This document shows, piece after piece, positions 44,854 to 54,147 of a stretch of DNA of 64,000 nt (positions within the stretch are counted from its first letter, which is position 1; each line of letters starts with the position of its first letter). The stretch comes from Telluria aromaticivorans (GTDB taxonomy: Bacteria; Pseudomonadota; Gammaproteobacteria; Burkholderiales; Burkholderiaceae_D), in NCBI RefSeq assembly GCF_013003915.1, contig NZ_JABAIV010000001.1, positions 558,001 through 622,000 of the forward strand. The letters run 5' to 3'. The notes beneath the pieces were generated by a model. It had not been told where the DNA came from. It did no database searches and worked only from the letters and a program-made list of their open reading frames with translations. The position numbers and the translations under genes were made by a program.

Positions 44854-47238
44854 TCAGCCTTCCAGCAGGCGCGCGGCCAGCTGCTGCGGCGACAGGCCGG
44901 CATTGGCAGCCTGCACCTGGCGCTCGCGTTCGAGGTTGCGCTCCAGCTGCAGCTTGCCCGGCCGGTACTGGCGCGGCCAGTCAGCGCCCGTGTAGCCGAT
45001 GCGTGCGGCCTCGTTCAGCGTCCAGGCCGGGTTGGCCAGGTGCGGGCGCGCCACGGCGCACAGGTCGGCGCGGCCGGCCGAGATGATGCCGTTCACGTGG
45101 TCGGCTTCGTAGATGGAACCGACCGCGATGGTCGGGATGCCGGCCTCGTTGCGGATACGGTCGGCGAACGGGGTCTGGAACATGCGGCCATACACCGGCT
45201 GCTCGTCCTTGCTGACCTGGCCCGACGAGCAGTCGATCATGTCGGCGCCAGCAAGCCTGAACAGGCGCGCCATCGCCACCGCGTCGCTTGGGGTGAGGCC
45301 GCCCTCGACCCAGTCGTGGGCCGACACGCGCACACTGATCGGGAGCTCAATCGGCCACACGGCGCGAATGGCGGCGAACACTTCGAGCGGATAGCGGCAG
45401 CGGTTCTCCAGGCTGCCCCCATAGGCGTCCTGGCGCCGGTTGGTCAGCGGCGAAATAAAGCTCGACAGCAGGTAGCCATGCGCGCAGTGCAGCTCGATCC
45501 AGTCGAAGCCCGCATCGAGCGCCCCTTGGGCGGCGCGCACGAAGCCGGCCTTGATCCGCGCCAGGTCTTCCAGCGTGGCTTCGCGCGCGAGCTGCGACAC
45601 GCCCTGCAGGTACTGCTGGCTGGAGGCCGAGACCAGCGGCCAATTGCCGGAGTCCAGGGGCAGGTCGATGCCGTCCCACATCGGCCGGGTCGATCCCTTG
45701 GCCCCCGCGTGCCCGAGCTGCACCCCGATCTTCGCATCGGTATTGGCGTGAATGAAATCGACGATGCGCTTCCATGCAGCAGTGTGTTCGGGCGCATACA
45801 GCCCCGGACAGCCCGGCGTGATGCGGGCGTCAGCCGACACGCAGGTCATCTCGGCCATCACCAGCGCGGCGCCGCCGAGGGCACGCGCGCCCAGGTGGGC
45901 AAGGTGGAAGTCGCCCACCGTGCCGTCGACCGCCGAATACTGGGCCATCGGCGAGACGATGATGCGGTTCTTGAGCAGCAGGCCGCGTACTTTATACGGG
46001 GTGAACATCGGCGGCACCGGGCTATCCGGCGCCGGCAGGCCGGCCTGGTGCGCCGCGCGCTGCGCGAACCAGCGTTCGAAGCCGCCGACATAGGCCGGGT
46101 CGCGCAGGCGCAGGTTTTCGTGCGACAGGCGCTGGCTGCGCGTCAGCAGCGAATAGGCGAACTGCTCGGCCTCCATCGCGGTGTAGCGGGCGACGTTCTC
46201 GAACCATTCCATCGAATTGCGCGCCGCGCTCTGGAGCTTGAGCACTTCGATGCGGCGCGCCGCTTCATAGGTCGCCAGCGCACCTGCCAAGCGATCCGAC
46301 GGGTCGTCCAGGCAGCGCGCCAGCTCGATCGCGTCTTCCAGCGCCAGCTTGGTGCCGGAGCCGATCGAGAAATGGGCGGTATGGGCAGCGTCGCCCATCA
46401 GCACGGTCGGCACGCGGCGCCCGTCGATGCTGTTCCAGTGGATCCAGTGGCGGCAGGCGATGCGCGGGAAGCGGATCCACATGGCGGAGCCGCGCAGGTG
46501 GGCGGCGTTTGCCATCAAGGGGTGGCCGTCGAGGTAGCGTGCGAACAGGCGCTCGCAGAAAGCCAGGGCGTCGGGCTGGTCCATCGCTTCGAGTCCGGCG
46601 GCCTGCCAGGTTTCCTCAGGCGTCTCGATGATGAAGGTGGAAGTGTCGCCGTCGTACTGGTAGGCGTGGGCCTGGAACCAGCCATGTTCGGTTTCTTCGA
46701 AGGCAAAGGTGAAGGCGTCGAATTTCTTGCGCGTGCCGAGCCAGACGAAGCGGCAGTGGCGGCGCTCGACTTCGGGCTGGAACACGTCGGCATGGCGGTT
46801 GCGGATGGCGCTGTTGACACCGTCGCAGGCGACCACCAGGTCGGCGCCGAACTGGCGCGCCAGGGCCTCGTCGTCACCCACCTCGGTATCGAATTCGAGC
46901 CGCACCCCGAGCTGGGCGCAGCGTTCCTGCAACAAATTCAGCAGGCGCCGGCGGCCGATGCCGCAGAAGCCATGCCCGCCCGAACTGACGCTCCGTCCCC
47001 GAAAATGAACGTCGATCGCATCCCAGTGGTTGAACGACTGCAGGATGGCGCGGGCGCTTTCCTCGTCGGCGCCTGCCAGGTGGCCGAGCGTCTGGTCGGA
47101 AAACACGACGCCCCAGCCGAAGGTATCGCTGGCGCGGTTGCGCTCGACGACGGTGACCGCATAGTCCGGATGGCGCTTCTTCATGAGCAGTCCGAAGTAG
47201 AGGCCGGCCGGGCCACCACCCACGCACACGATGTTCAT
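44854..47238 (-). CDS. abmA: 2-Aminobenzoyl-CoA monooxygenase/reductase (bifunctional flavoprotein)
   Basis: The 794-residue fusion has two flavin domains. Residues 1-400 form an FAD monooxygenase with [15 protein letters not shown], the DG motif [14 protein letters not shown] and the GD motif [20 protein letters not shown]. Residues from about 410 form an old-yellow-enzyme domain: [45 protein letters not shown] and [14 protein letters not shown]. This architecture fits 2-aminobenzoyl-CoA monooxygenase/reductase of the CoA-dependent anthranilate pathway; salicylyl-CoA 5-hydroxylase annotations also match. The start at 47238 is preferred over 47250 because GGAG precedes it. It heads an operon of four genes. 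Confidence 0.85.
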   Translation of the reverse strand: MNIVCVGGGPAGLYFGLLMKKRHPDYAVTVVERNRASDTFGWGVVFSDQTLGHLAGADEESARAILQSFNHWDAIDVHFRGRSVSSGGHGFCGIGRRRLLNLLQERCAQLGVRLEFDTEVGDDEALARQFGADLVVACDGVNSAIRNRHADVFQPEVERRHCRFVWLGTRKKFDAFTFAFEETEHGWFQAHAYQYDGDTSTFIIETPEETWQAAGLEAMDQPDALAFCERLFARYLDGHPLMANAAHLRGSAMWIRFPRIACRHWIHWNSIDGRRVPTVLMGDAAHTAHFSIGSGTKLALEDAIELARCLDDPSDRLAGALATYEAARRIEVLKLQSAARNSMEWFENVARYTAMEAEQFAYSLLTRSQRLSHENLRLRDPAYVGGFERWFAQRAAHQAGLPAPDSPVPPMFTPYKVRGLLLKNRIIVSPMAQYSAVDGTVGDFHLAHLGARALGGAALVMAEMTCVSADARITPGCPGLYAPEHTAAWKRIVDFIHANTDAKIGVQLGHAGAKGSTRPMWDGIDLPLDSGNWPLVSASSQQYLQGVSQLAREATLEDLARIKAGFVRAAQGALDAGFDWIELHCAHGYLLSSFISPLTNRRQDAYGGSLENRCRYPLEVFAAIRAVWPIELPISVRVSAHDWVEGGLTPSDAVAMARLFRLAGADMIDCSSGQVSKDEQPVYGRMFQTPFADRIRNEAGIPTIAVGSIYEADHVNGIISAGRADLCAVARPHLANPAWTLNEAARIGYTGADWPRQYRPGKLQLERNLERERQVQAANAGLSPQQLAARLLEG

Positions 47239-47283
47239 TCCCGCTCCCATTCTGGTGTTGCGCGTATATTACATGGGCACATG

Positions 47284-47302
47284 CTTTAAGTGTCAACTAA
47301 AG
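47284..47302. promoter_or_regulatory. Possible operator upstream of abmA
   Basis: An imperfect inverted repeat, CTTTA and TAAAG arms over 19 bases, lies 46 bases upstream of the abmA start, inside the divergent region with the hybrid kinase gene. It would suit a MarR-like regulator, but no such gene is in the window. The match is only structural. Confidence 0.25.
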
Positions 47303-47437
47303 CTGTCGCCTCGACACCCGATAATTGTGGGGCAAACCCGTCAGCCGCGCCTCGTCACGCCCGCGTTTTAGTACAATAGGGAAACTTATGCACCGAACTT
47401 GTGCTTTCGGCACCCGCCCCACCTCCAGAGAACTTGA

Positions 47438-49702
47438 ATGAGCATACTGCTTCCGCGCTTCCGCCTGAACAGCCTCCGCAGCCGCCTGATGCTGCTGGTT
47501 GCGCTGGCGATCACGCCGATCGCCGTCATGACGGTGCTGGGCGGGGTGCGCGAGCGGGAAACGGCGATCCGCGCCTCCCAGGAGAACCTGCAGCGCCTGA
47601 CCGGGCTGGCGGCCGCCAACGAGGCGCAGTCGATCGAACGCGCGCGACAGATCCTGGTCGACCTGGTCAGCGTGCCGGACCTGATGGGCGATGCCGCCGG
47701 CTGCAACGCCCTGCTGGCCGATGTCCTGGACCGCAACGAGGGCTATGTGAATTTCGGCCTCATCCAGCTCAATGGGGACGTCACCTGCAGCGCGGTGCCG
47801 ATGCTGCACCCGGTGAACCTGGGCGACCGCCGCCACTTCAAGCGCGCCATCGCCGAGCGCCGCTTCATCGCCGGCGACTACATCTTCGGGCGGGTCATCC
47901 GCAAGCACACCATCAACCTCACCTATCCGGTGATCGACCGCGCTGGCCGCGTCGTGGCCGTGGTGTTCGCCGCCATGGACCTGGCCGGGCTGGATACGTT
48001 TGTGAGCGACATCAACCTGCCGCCCGGCTCGATCCTGGAAACTGCCGATGCGGTCGGCGCCATCATTTCGCGCCGCCCCGACCCGGAGCGCTGGTTCGGC
48101 CAGAAGGTGAGCCCGGCCCTGCTGGCGGCCATGCGCGCCCCCGACCACAAGGCGATCGTGCTACGCGGCGAGGAAGGCATCGAGCGCCTGCATGCGTTCG
48201 CGCCCGTCGGCGGCCCCGGGCTATCCGAGTACACGGTGACGATCGGCGTGCCGACGGAAACCATCACCGAAGCCGCGCGCGAGTCGCAATGGGTGAATCT
48301 TCTCGGCCTGGGCGTGACCACCATGCTGGCCCTGCTGGCGGCCTGGCTGGCCGGCGACATCCTGATCGTGCAGCGCGTGCGCAAGCTGATGGACACCGCG
48401 CGCCGCATCGCCGCCGGCGACCTGGAGGCGCGTTCCGGCATCGCCTATGGCCGCGAAGAGATCGGCCGCCTCGGCGCCGCCCTCGACGAGATGGCCGCCA
48501 CGCTGCAAAAGAAGGAAGCGGCGCGCAGCCAGGCCGAACGCGAGCTGCGCGCGGCCGACCAGCGCAAAGACGAATTCCTGGCCATGCTGGCCCACGAGCT
48601 GCGCAACCCGCTGGCGCCGATCAGCACCGGGGCCCACCTGCTCAAGCTGCTGCACTCGGATAACGCCCAGATCACCCAGACCTGCGCCATCATCGCGCGC
48701 CAGGTCGAGCACATGACCAGCCTGGTGGACGACCTGCTGGACGTCTCGCGCGTGACGCGCGGCCTTGTCTCGCTGTCGACCCAGGTGCTCGACCTGCGCC
48801 AGGTGGTGGACGACGCGGCCGAGCAGATCCGGCCCCTGATCACCGCGCGCCGCCACAAGGTGGTGCTGGACCTGCCGCCCGGCCCTGCCAACGTCAAGGG
48901 CGACCACAAGCGGCTGGTGCAGGTGGTGGCCAACCTGCTCAACAACGCAACCAAGTACACCCCTGAAGGCGGCCATATCGGGCTGCAGCTGCGGGACGCC
49001 GGCGACGACTACGTATTGAGCGTGAGCGACGACGGCATCGGCATGGAAGCTTCGCTGGTCGAGCGTGTGTTCGACCTGTTCACCCAGGCCGAGCGCACGC
49101 CCGACCGCTCGCAGGGCGGGCTGGGACTGGGCCTGGCGCTGGCCAAGAGCCTGGTCGAGCTGCACGGCGGCAGCGTCAGCGCCGCCAGCGCGGGTCCCGG
49201 CAAAGGCAGCACGTTTACCGTGCGACTGCCGCGCTTTGCACAGCATGCCGCCCACCTGGTTGAATCGTCGATCGATGCCGCGGTGCGCCAGGCCGCCTCG
49301 GTCAGTACGCCGCTGCGTGTGCTGGTGGTGGACGACAACCTCGATGCCGCCCACACCCTGAACCTGTTCCTGGCGGCCGCCGGGCACCGCATCGAGGTCG
49401 CCTACAATGCGTTCGACGCGCTCGCGGTGGCCAAGGTGTTCGCGCCCCAGGTCTGCCTGCTCGACATCGGCCTGCCCGACATGGACGGCAACGAACTGGC
49501 GCGCCGCCTGCGCCGCCTGCCCCAGACCGCCGGCGCGATGCTGGTGGCGGCCACCGGCTACGGGCGCCAGCAGGACCGCGATGCCGCCCGCGAGGCCGGC
49601 TTCGACCACTACATGGTCAAGCCGGTCAACACCGTGCAGCTGAGCGAACTGCTGGCGCAGGCCGGTGCGGCCAGCGAGCAGCGCCAGGGCGCACCGCGCT
49701 GA
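47438..49702 (+). CDS. Membrane hybrid sensor histidine kinase with one receiver domain
   Basis: The 754-residue protein begins with a membrane helix (SRLMLLVALAITPIAVMTVL), a periplasmic Cache-like sensor of about 250 residues, a second helix (LLGLGVTTMLALLAAWLAG), and HAMP. The kinase core has H-box AHELRNPL with His386, NLLNNATKYT, DDGIGM and GGLGLGLALAKSLVELHGG. The C-terminal receiver (LRVLVVDDNLDAAHTLNLFL) has Asp676 as likely acceptor. The ligand is unknown. It is divergent from the aminobenzoate operon, so a role in sensing aromatic compounds is possible but not shown. Confidence 0.92.
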   Translation: MSILLPRFRLNSLRSRLMLLVALAITPIAVMTVLGGVRERETAIRASQENLQRLTGLAAANEAQSIERARQILVDLVSVPDLMGDAAGCNALLADVLDRNEGYVNFGLIQLNGDVTCSAVPMLHPVNLGDRRHFKRAIAERRFIAGDYIFGRVIRKHTINLTYPVIDRAGRVVAVVFAAMDLAGLDTFVSDINLPPGSILETADAVGAIISRRPDPERWFGQKVSPALLAAMRAPDHKAIVLRGEEGIERLHAFAPVGGPGLSEYTVTIGVPTETITEAARESQWVNLLGLGVTTMLALLAAWLAGDILIVQRVRKLMDTARRIAAGDLEARSGIAYGREEIGRLGAALDEMAATLQKKEAARSQAERELRAADQRKDEFLAMLAHELRNPLAPISTGAHLLKLLHSDNAQITQTCAIIARQVEHMTSLVDDLLDVSRVTRGLVSLSTQVLDLRQVVDDAAEQIRPLITARRHKVVLDLPPGPANVKGDHKRLVQVVANLLNNATKYTPEGGHIGLQLRDAGDDYVLSVSDDGIGMEASLVERVFDLFTQAERTPDRSQGGLGLGLALAKSLVELHGGSVSAASAGPGKGSTFTVRLPRFAQHAAHLVESSIDAAVRQAASVSTPLRVLVVDDNLDAAHTLNLFLAAAGHRIEVAYNAFDALAVAKVFAPQVCLLDIGLPDMDGNELARRLRRLPQTAGAMLVAATGYGRQQDRDAAREAGFDHYMVKPVNTVQLSELLAQAGAASEQRQGAPR

Positions 49703-49714
49703 CAAGGTTAGCTC

Positions 49715-49740
49715 CCGAACGGTACTCCTGCCCCGTTCGG
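49715..49740. terminator. Hairpin after the hybrid kinase gene
   Basis: CCGAACGG (49715-49722) pairs perfectly with CCGTTCGG (49733-49740) around a 10-base loop. There is no T tract, so termination is uncertain. Confidence 0.35.
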
Positions 49741-49778
49741 CGTAGGATCGGGGCGACTACCAGCAAGGAAGCCCCGTC

Positions 49779-51020
49779 ATGCACAGCGAAGACCCAGCAA
49801 GCCTCGATAGCCCGCCCAGCGATCCGCCCGCCGCCGCCAGGGCCGCCGGGCTGCGCTACGTCCTGGACGACCGGCCTGGCATCCGGCGCGAAAGTGTTGT
49901 CGACGGCGCCGGAGAAGGCTTCCGCTACCTCGACAACAAGGGCGACCCGGTCGACGACGAGGCCACGCTGGCTCGCATCAAGTCGCTGGTGATCCCCCCG
50001 GCCTGGCAGGAGATCTGGATTTGCCCGCAGGCCAACGGCCACCTGCAGGCGACGGGGCGCGACGCCAAAGGCCGAAAGCAGTACCGCTACCATCCGAAAT
50101 GGCGCGCCGCGCGCGACGAGGTGAAATACGAACGCATGCTCAACTTCGGCAACGCGCTGCCGGCCATCCGCAAGGAAGTCGACCGCGCCCTCGGCTTGCC
50201 CGGCCTGCCGCGCGAGAAGGTGCTGGCCACCATCGTCTACCTGCTCGAAGCGACCATGATGCGGGTCGGGAACGAAGAGTACGCCCGCACCAACAAGTCC
50301 TTCGGCCTGACCACGCTGCGCAACCGCCACGTAAGCGTGGAAGGCAGCGCCGTCGAGTTCCGCTTCCGCGGCAAAAGCGGCGTCTATCACAAGGTGAAGG
50401 TGCAGGACCGGCGACTGGCGCGCATCATTGCGCGCGCGCGCGACCTGCCCGGCCAGGAACTGTTCCAGTACGTCGACGACCAGGGCGAGACCCGCAGCAT
50501 CGATTCGAGCGACGTCAACGACTACCTGCGCGCCATCACCGGCGAGGAATACACGGCCAAGGATTTCCGCACCTGGTCGGGCACCGTGCTGGCCGCGCTG
50601 GCCTTGCAGGAGTTCGAGAAATTCGATTCCGAAACCCAGGCCAAGAAAAACATCGTGCGCGCGATCGAGTCGGTCTCCGAAAAGCTCGGTAACACGCCCT
50701 CGATCTGCCGCAAGTGCTATGTGCACCCGGCGGTGCTCGACGCCTACCTGGAAGGCACGGTGCTGGAGGTCCTGCGCGAACGCACCGAGCAGCAACTGCA
50801 GGAAAACCTGCATGCGCTCCAGCCCGAGGAAGCTGCTGTCGTGGCGATGCTGCAGCAGCGCCTGCGCCACGAACAGGAGGAAGAAAAAATGCGGGAACAA
50901 AAGCGCGGGCAGAAGCGGGAAGCGAAGCAGGATGGAACGCGCCCGGCGAAGCCGAAGAAGGCTGGGCGTGCGCCTGCGCAGCCGCGGCGCCAGGGGGCCG
51001 CGCCCGGCGTAGGCCTGTAG
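49779..51020 (+). CDS. DNA topoisomerase IB (poxvirus type)
   Basis: The 413-residue enzyme relaxes DNA supercoils by transient 3'-phosphotyrosine links. Blocks include GFRYLDNKGDPVDDEATLAR, PPAWQEIWICPQANGHLQAT, TGRDAKGRKQYRYHPKWR, and KSFGLTTLRNRHV. The active-site Tyr is Tyr314 in CRKCYVHPAVLDAYL. The catalytic Arg/Lys residues fall in the conserved segments, and FRTWSGTVLAALAL is present. The last 60 residues form a Lys/Arg-rich tail that may help DNA binding. AAGGA precedes the start. Confidence 0.92.
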   Translation: MHSEDPASLDSPPSDPPAAARAAGLRYVLDDRPGIRRESVVDGAGEGFRYLDNKGDPVDDEATLARIKSLVIPPAWQEIWICPQANGHLQATGRDAKGRKQYRYHPKWRAARDEVKYERMLNFGNALPAIRKEVDRALGLPGLPREKVLATIVYLLEATMMRVGNEEYARTNKSFGLTTLRNRHVSVEGSAVEFRFRGKSGVYHKVKVQDRRLARIIARARDLPGQELFQYVDDQGETRSIDSSDVNDYLRAITGEEYTAKDFRTWSGTVLAALALQEFEKFDSETQAKKNIVRAIESVSEKLGNTPSICRKCYVHPAVLDAYLEGTVLEVLRERTEQQLQENLHALQPEEAAVVAMLQQRLRHEQEEEKMREQKRGQKREAKQDGTRPAKPKKAGRAPAQPRRQGAAPGVGL

Positions 51021-51022
51021 GC

Positions 51023-51475
51023 TTACTTCAGGAAGTAGCCCGACACTTTCCAGCTGCCGTCTGCCTGGCGCATCGGCGTGACGGTTTCGATCGCGCCTGC
51101 CTTGTTGGCGAACTCGGTCTGGTACTGGACGATCACGTATTCGCCATCAGGCGCGCCGGGGATGCTGCGGGTGTAGGTCGAAGACAGCTGCTTGCGTGAT
51201 TTGACCTCGCCCAGAGGCTTGCGCATCGAGCCGACCACGCCGTTCCAGTGATCTTGCGGCACCGCGCCGCGCAGCAGGACTGCGCCCTCGGTCCAGGAGT
51301 CGGCGAATTTGCCTGCATCGAGCAATGCGAGGAAACCGGATGCGCTCTGGTTGGCGGCAGCGGTGCCGGCAACATCGAGGGTGGTGGCAGCGGCGGGCTG
51401 CTGTGCGGCAGCCGGCAAGACGGCGACGGCAAGGCTGGTGGCAAGGATCAGGGCAGGGGCGGCAAAAAATCTCAT
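51023..51475 (-). CDS. DUF4019 family exported protein
   Basis: The 150-residue protein starts at the ATG at 51475, preceded by GAGGA; the larger open frame at 51850 is not coding. It has a signal peptide (FAAPALILATSLAVAVLPAAA, cleaved near residue 24). The mature part includes GFLALLDAGKFADSW and EYVIVQYQTEFANKAGAIET, matching DUF4019 proteins as I remember them. The function is unknown. Its stop lies two bases from that of the convergent topoisomerase gene. Confidence 0.7.
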   Translation of the reverse strand: MRFFAAPALILATSLAVAVLPAAAQQPAAATTLDVAGTAAANQSASGFLALLDAGKFADSWTEGAVLLRGAVPQDHWNGVVGSMRKPLGEVKSRKQLSSTYTRSIPGAPDGEYVIVQYQTEFANKAGAIETVTPMRQADGSWKVSGYFLK

Positions 51476-51608
51476 GGCGGTCCTCGGCGTGAAGTGAAGT
51501 CCCCAGCATAGCGGGAAAAACGCGACAGTTGGTCGCGCATTGTCACAGCGCGATGGCGATCCAGTATCAGCAGCGCAGCGACTGCCTGCCAATTCAGCGG
51601 AAGCCGGG

Positions 51609-52364
51609 TCAGGCGACCTTGGCCTGGATCTCCAACGACGCGATGTCGGCGAGGTCGCACAGTGCCTGCAGTTCTGCGGCGCGCAGGCGGCGCGGCTCGC
51701 GGTCGATGACGCACAGGGTTCCCATCGGCAAACCGGAACGGTCGCGCAGCGGCACGCCGGCATAGAAACGGATGCGCGGGTCGGCCAGCACCAGCGGATT
51801 GTCGCGGAAGCGTTCGTCGGTGGCGGCATCTTCGACCATGAAGGGCGCATCCTGCAGGATGGCGTGGGAGCAGAAGGCCCATTCTCGCGGCGTTTCCTGC
51901 GGTTCGAGTCCGACCCGCGCCTTGAACCACTGGCGCCGCGCCGTCAGCAGCGACACCAGTGCGATCGGCGAAGCGGTCACGGTCGCGGCCAGGCGCACGA
52001 TGCGGTTGAAGCGTTCTTCAGGGGCACTGTCGATCATGCGGGTCGCCGCAAGCGCCGCCAGGCGGCGTGCTTCGTCGGGACCGGTCGGATAGGATTCGTC
52101 GCCGGACACCAGGTATTCCGGATCGGTCGGCACCGGCACGGCGGATTCGCCGGACAAGGAGCCCGACAAAGGCCCTGCCCGTTCCAGCATCGCCTCGATC
52201 GTGCTCCGGCGCGTGCGACGGTGCCCGCCGGGGGTCTTCCACGACGCGATGGCGCCGCTCTCCATCCATAACTGGACGGTACTGGTCGCTACGCCCAGGA
52301 TCCGCGCCGCGGCGCTGGTGGTGAGGATCGGGTCTTCTTCGGTGAACTTGCTTAGCATTAGCAA
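51609..52364 (-). CDS. Putative sensor protein: MerR-type DNA-binding domain fused to GAF
   Basis: The 251-residue protein has an N-terminal helix-turn-helix like MerR/excisionase domains (LTTSAAARILGVATSTVQLW and WKTPGGHRRTRRSTIEAML) and a C-terminal GAF domain (about 95-245), with AFCSHAILQDAPFMVED and RIRFYAGVPLRDRSGLPMGT. The pairing suggests a one-component regulator that binds DNA and a small ligand or light-dependent cofactor. The start could also be the second ATG, 2 codons later. Neighbour genes give no clue to its target. Confidence 0.75.
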   Translation of the reverse strand: MLMLSKFTEEDPILTTSAAARILGVATSTVQLWMESGAIASWKTPGGHRRTRRSTIEAMLERAGPLSGSLSGESAVPVPTDPEYLVSGDESYPTGPDEARRLAALAATRMIDSAPEERFNRIVRLAATVTASPIALVSLLTARRQWFKARVGLEPQETPREWAFCSHAILQDAPFMVEDAATDERFRDNPLVLADPRIRFYAGVPLRDRSGLPMGTLCVIDREPRRLRAAELQALCDLADIASLEIQAKVA

Positions 52365-52803
52365 TCCTATGTATGACCACAGTATAGCCGATCTGCCGAA
52401 ATTCCTTGGGATAACGGGATTTTGTTAGAGATTGCGTTCAGATATTGTCAGTTTCGTCAATTCAAATTAACACAGATGAAATAAATTGCTCAAAATCACC
52501 TCAATTTGACCAAAAACTTGAATAATCGATTTAAACCTTGTCCAGATTTCGACCGGGAGCCGCGTAAAGTTACTCAAATGCAACGATCGTTCGTGTCCTG
52601 TGACTGAACAAGCTGCGTCTTGGCCCGGGAGATAACCCTCGGTAATACATAAATTCCGCACATTCAGTTGCAACAAAGAATCTAACTGTGAGAATCCATG
52701 AAGTATTTACCAATAAGCTTGCCATTAAAGCAACTCGATTCATCCTACAGGATTTTTCATGACCTTTTTCCGGCACGCGGGCCTTGCGACGAGGCTGTAT
52801 TCG
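52365..52803. other. AT-rich region without recognised gene
   Basis: This stretch is clearly more AT-rich than the rest of the window. Short ORFs here (52467-52676 and 52570-52878, minus strand) have no ribosome-binding support and I do not accept them. Some hairpin potential exists near 52618-52640 (CCCGGG and flanking bases), but no known riboswitch or RNA family is recognised. The left end should contain the promoter of the HTH-GAF gene. Confidence 0.5.
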
Positions 52804-52941
52804 CCTAGGGTGCGCAGATTCTGCCCACGCGGTGATTGTTATCGGCTCCGCTCTCGGGCTCGATGATCTTGCCACCAACTATCACCGCGTGGGCAAGGTA
52901 ATTCAGGCCAATGGCCTGAATTACGAATTGCCCACCCTACG
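52804..52941. repeat. Palindromic repeat pair D (GTGATTGTTA class), overlapping the pncB end
   Basis: The left half has CCTAGGGTG (one change from CGTAGGG), a GCAGA-TTC-TGC hairpin, CACGCGGTGATTGTTA. The right half has ATCACCGCGTGGGC, a longer arm with a hairpin (CAGGCC-AAT-GGCCTG), and CCACCCTACG. The core is shared with repeat C in the opposite orientation. The last bases supply the stop codon of pncB. Confidence 0.82.
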
Positions 52942-54139
52942 GGTTTCGGCTGTTCTCCGGGTGGTTGAACACCTGGCGCAGGTAGGCCAGGAAGGTCTCG
53001 TCCGTACACATCGACTTCCCCGCAGTATCCGCCAGCTTGGCCACCGGCTGCCCGTTGCACTGCACCAGCTTCATGACGATGTTCAGCGCTGGATAAGGCG
53101 TATCGTTGGTCAGCTTGGTGCCGATGCCGAAGCCCAGCAGGGTGCGGTCGGCAAAATGCCGGTACAGGTCCAGGGCCTTGGGCACCGTGAGCCCGTCCGA
53201 GAACACCAGGCGCTTGGTGCGCGCATCGATGCGCAGGCGGGCGTAATGGGCCAGCGCCTTCTCGCCCCACTCCACCGGGTCGCCAGAATCGTGGCGCAGG
53301 CCGTCGAACAGCTTGGCAAAGTACAGGTCGAAATCGGCCAGGAAGGCATCCATCCCGACCACGTCGGTGAGTGCGGTGCCCAGGTCGCCCCGGTATTCCT
53401 GGACCCAGTCTTCGAGCGCGGCTTTCTGGAAGTCGCGCAGGCGCACGCCAAAGGCCTGGTAGGCCTGCAGGTATTCGTGGGCCATCGTCCCGATCGGCAC
53501 CAGGCCGTATTTGCGCGCCAGGTGCACGTTCGAGGTGCCTTTGAAGAATTGGGGCAGCTCGCGCGCCAGCGTCGCCACGACTTCGTCCTGCCACTCCCCT
53601 GAAAAACGCCGGCGCACGCCGAAATCGAAGAACTCGAAGGGCGTGGCGCGCTTCGGCTCCTGCTCGAAGGCGCGCAGCTCGTCGATCTTCTGCTGCAGGC
53701 GCACCCGTGCCTCGGCAATGGCGGCCTCGCGGTCGAAGCGGCGGAAATACAGCTCGTTGACGATGTAGAGCACGAAGATCTCGAAGCCCATCACGTGCAC
53801 GATCGGGCCGGCAGCGCGGATGCGCAGGTGCGGGCCGTCGGTACTGACCTCGATGAACTTGCGCTGGAAGCGGAACAGCGTGAGGAAATCGGCGAAGTCG
53901 CTCTTGATGAAGCGCAGGCCGCGCAGGTAGTCGACTTCTTCTTCCGTGAACATGAGCGAGCACAGGTGCTCTAACTCGCGCTCGACGTCGTCCTTCAGCT
54001 CGGCCAGCGGATAGGCCGGCTGGTTACGGCAGCGGAATTCGTACTCGCCATCGGCGCCAGGGTGGCTGTGCAGCAGTGCCTGCCACATCGTGAACTTGTA
54101 CAGGTCGGTTTCAAGCAGGCTGCGGACGACCGGGTTCAT
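52937..54139 (-). CDS. pncB: Nicotinate phosphoribosyltransferase
   Basis: This enzyme salvages nicotinate into nicotinate mononucleotide for NAD synthesis. The 400-residue protein starts at the ATG at 54139, after GAGGA; an in-frame GTG at 54151 overlaps the upstream stop. Family blocks are [62 protein letters not shown] and [11 protein letters not shown]. The TAG stop is within repeat D, so the repeat sets the C-terminus (ending NP). It follows the SET-domain gene on the same strand. Confidence 0.93.
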   Translation of the reverse strand: MNPVVRSLLETDLYKFTMWQALLHSHPGADGEYEFRCRNQPAYPLAELKDDVERELEHLCSLMFTEEEVDYLRGLRFIKSDFADFLTLFRFQRKFIEVSTDGPHLRIRAAGPIVHVMGFEIFVLYIVNELYFRRFDREAAIAEARVRLQQKIDELRAFEQEPKRATPFEFFDFGVRRRFSGEWQDEVVATLARELPQFFKGTSNVHLARKYGLVPIGTMAHEYLQAYQAFGVRLRDFQKAALEDWVQEYRGDLGTALTDVVGMDAFLADFDLYFAKLFDGLRHDSGDPVEWGEKALAHYARLRIDARTKRLVFSDGLTVPKALDLYRHFADRTLLGFGIGTKLTNDTPYPALNIVMKLVQCNGQPVAKLADTAGKSMCTDETFLAYLRQVFNHPENSRNP

Positions 54140-54147
54140 CGCATTCC

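Noticed and set aside
51475-51850. An N-terminal extension of the DUF4019 protein
   Set aside because: The extension overlaps the antisense of the HTH-GAF gene; the signal peptide and ribosome-binding site mark 51475 as the start.
52467-52878. Two short minus-strand ORFs (52467-52676 and 52570-52878)
   Set aside because: They lack a ribosome-binding site, overlap each other and cross into repeat D.
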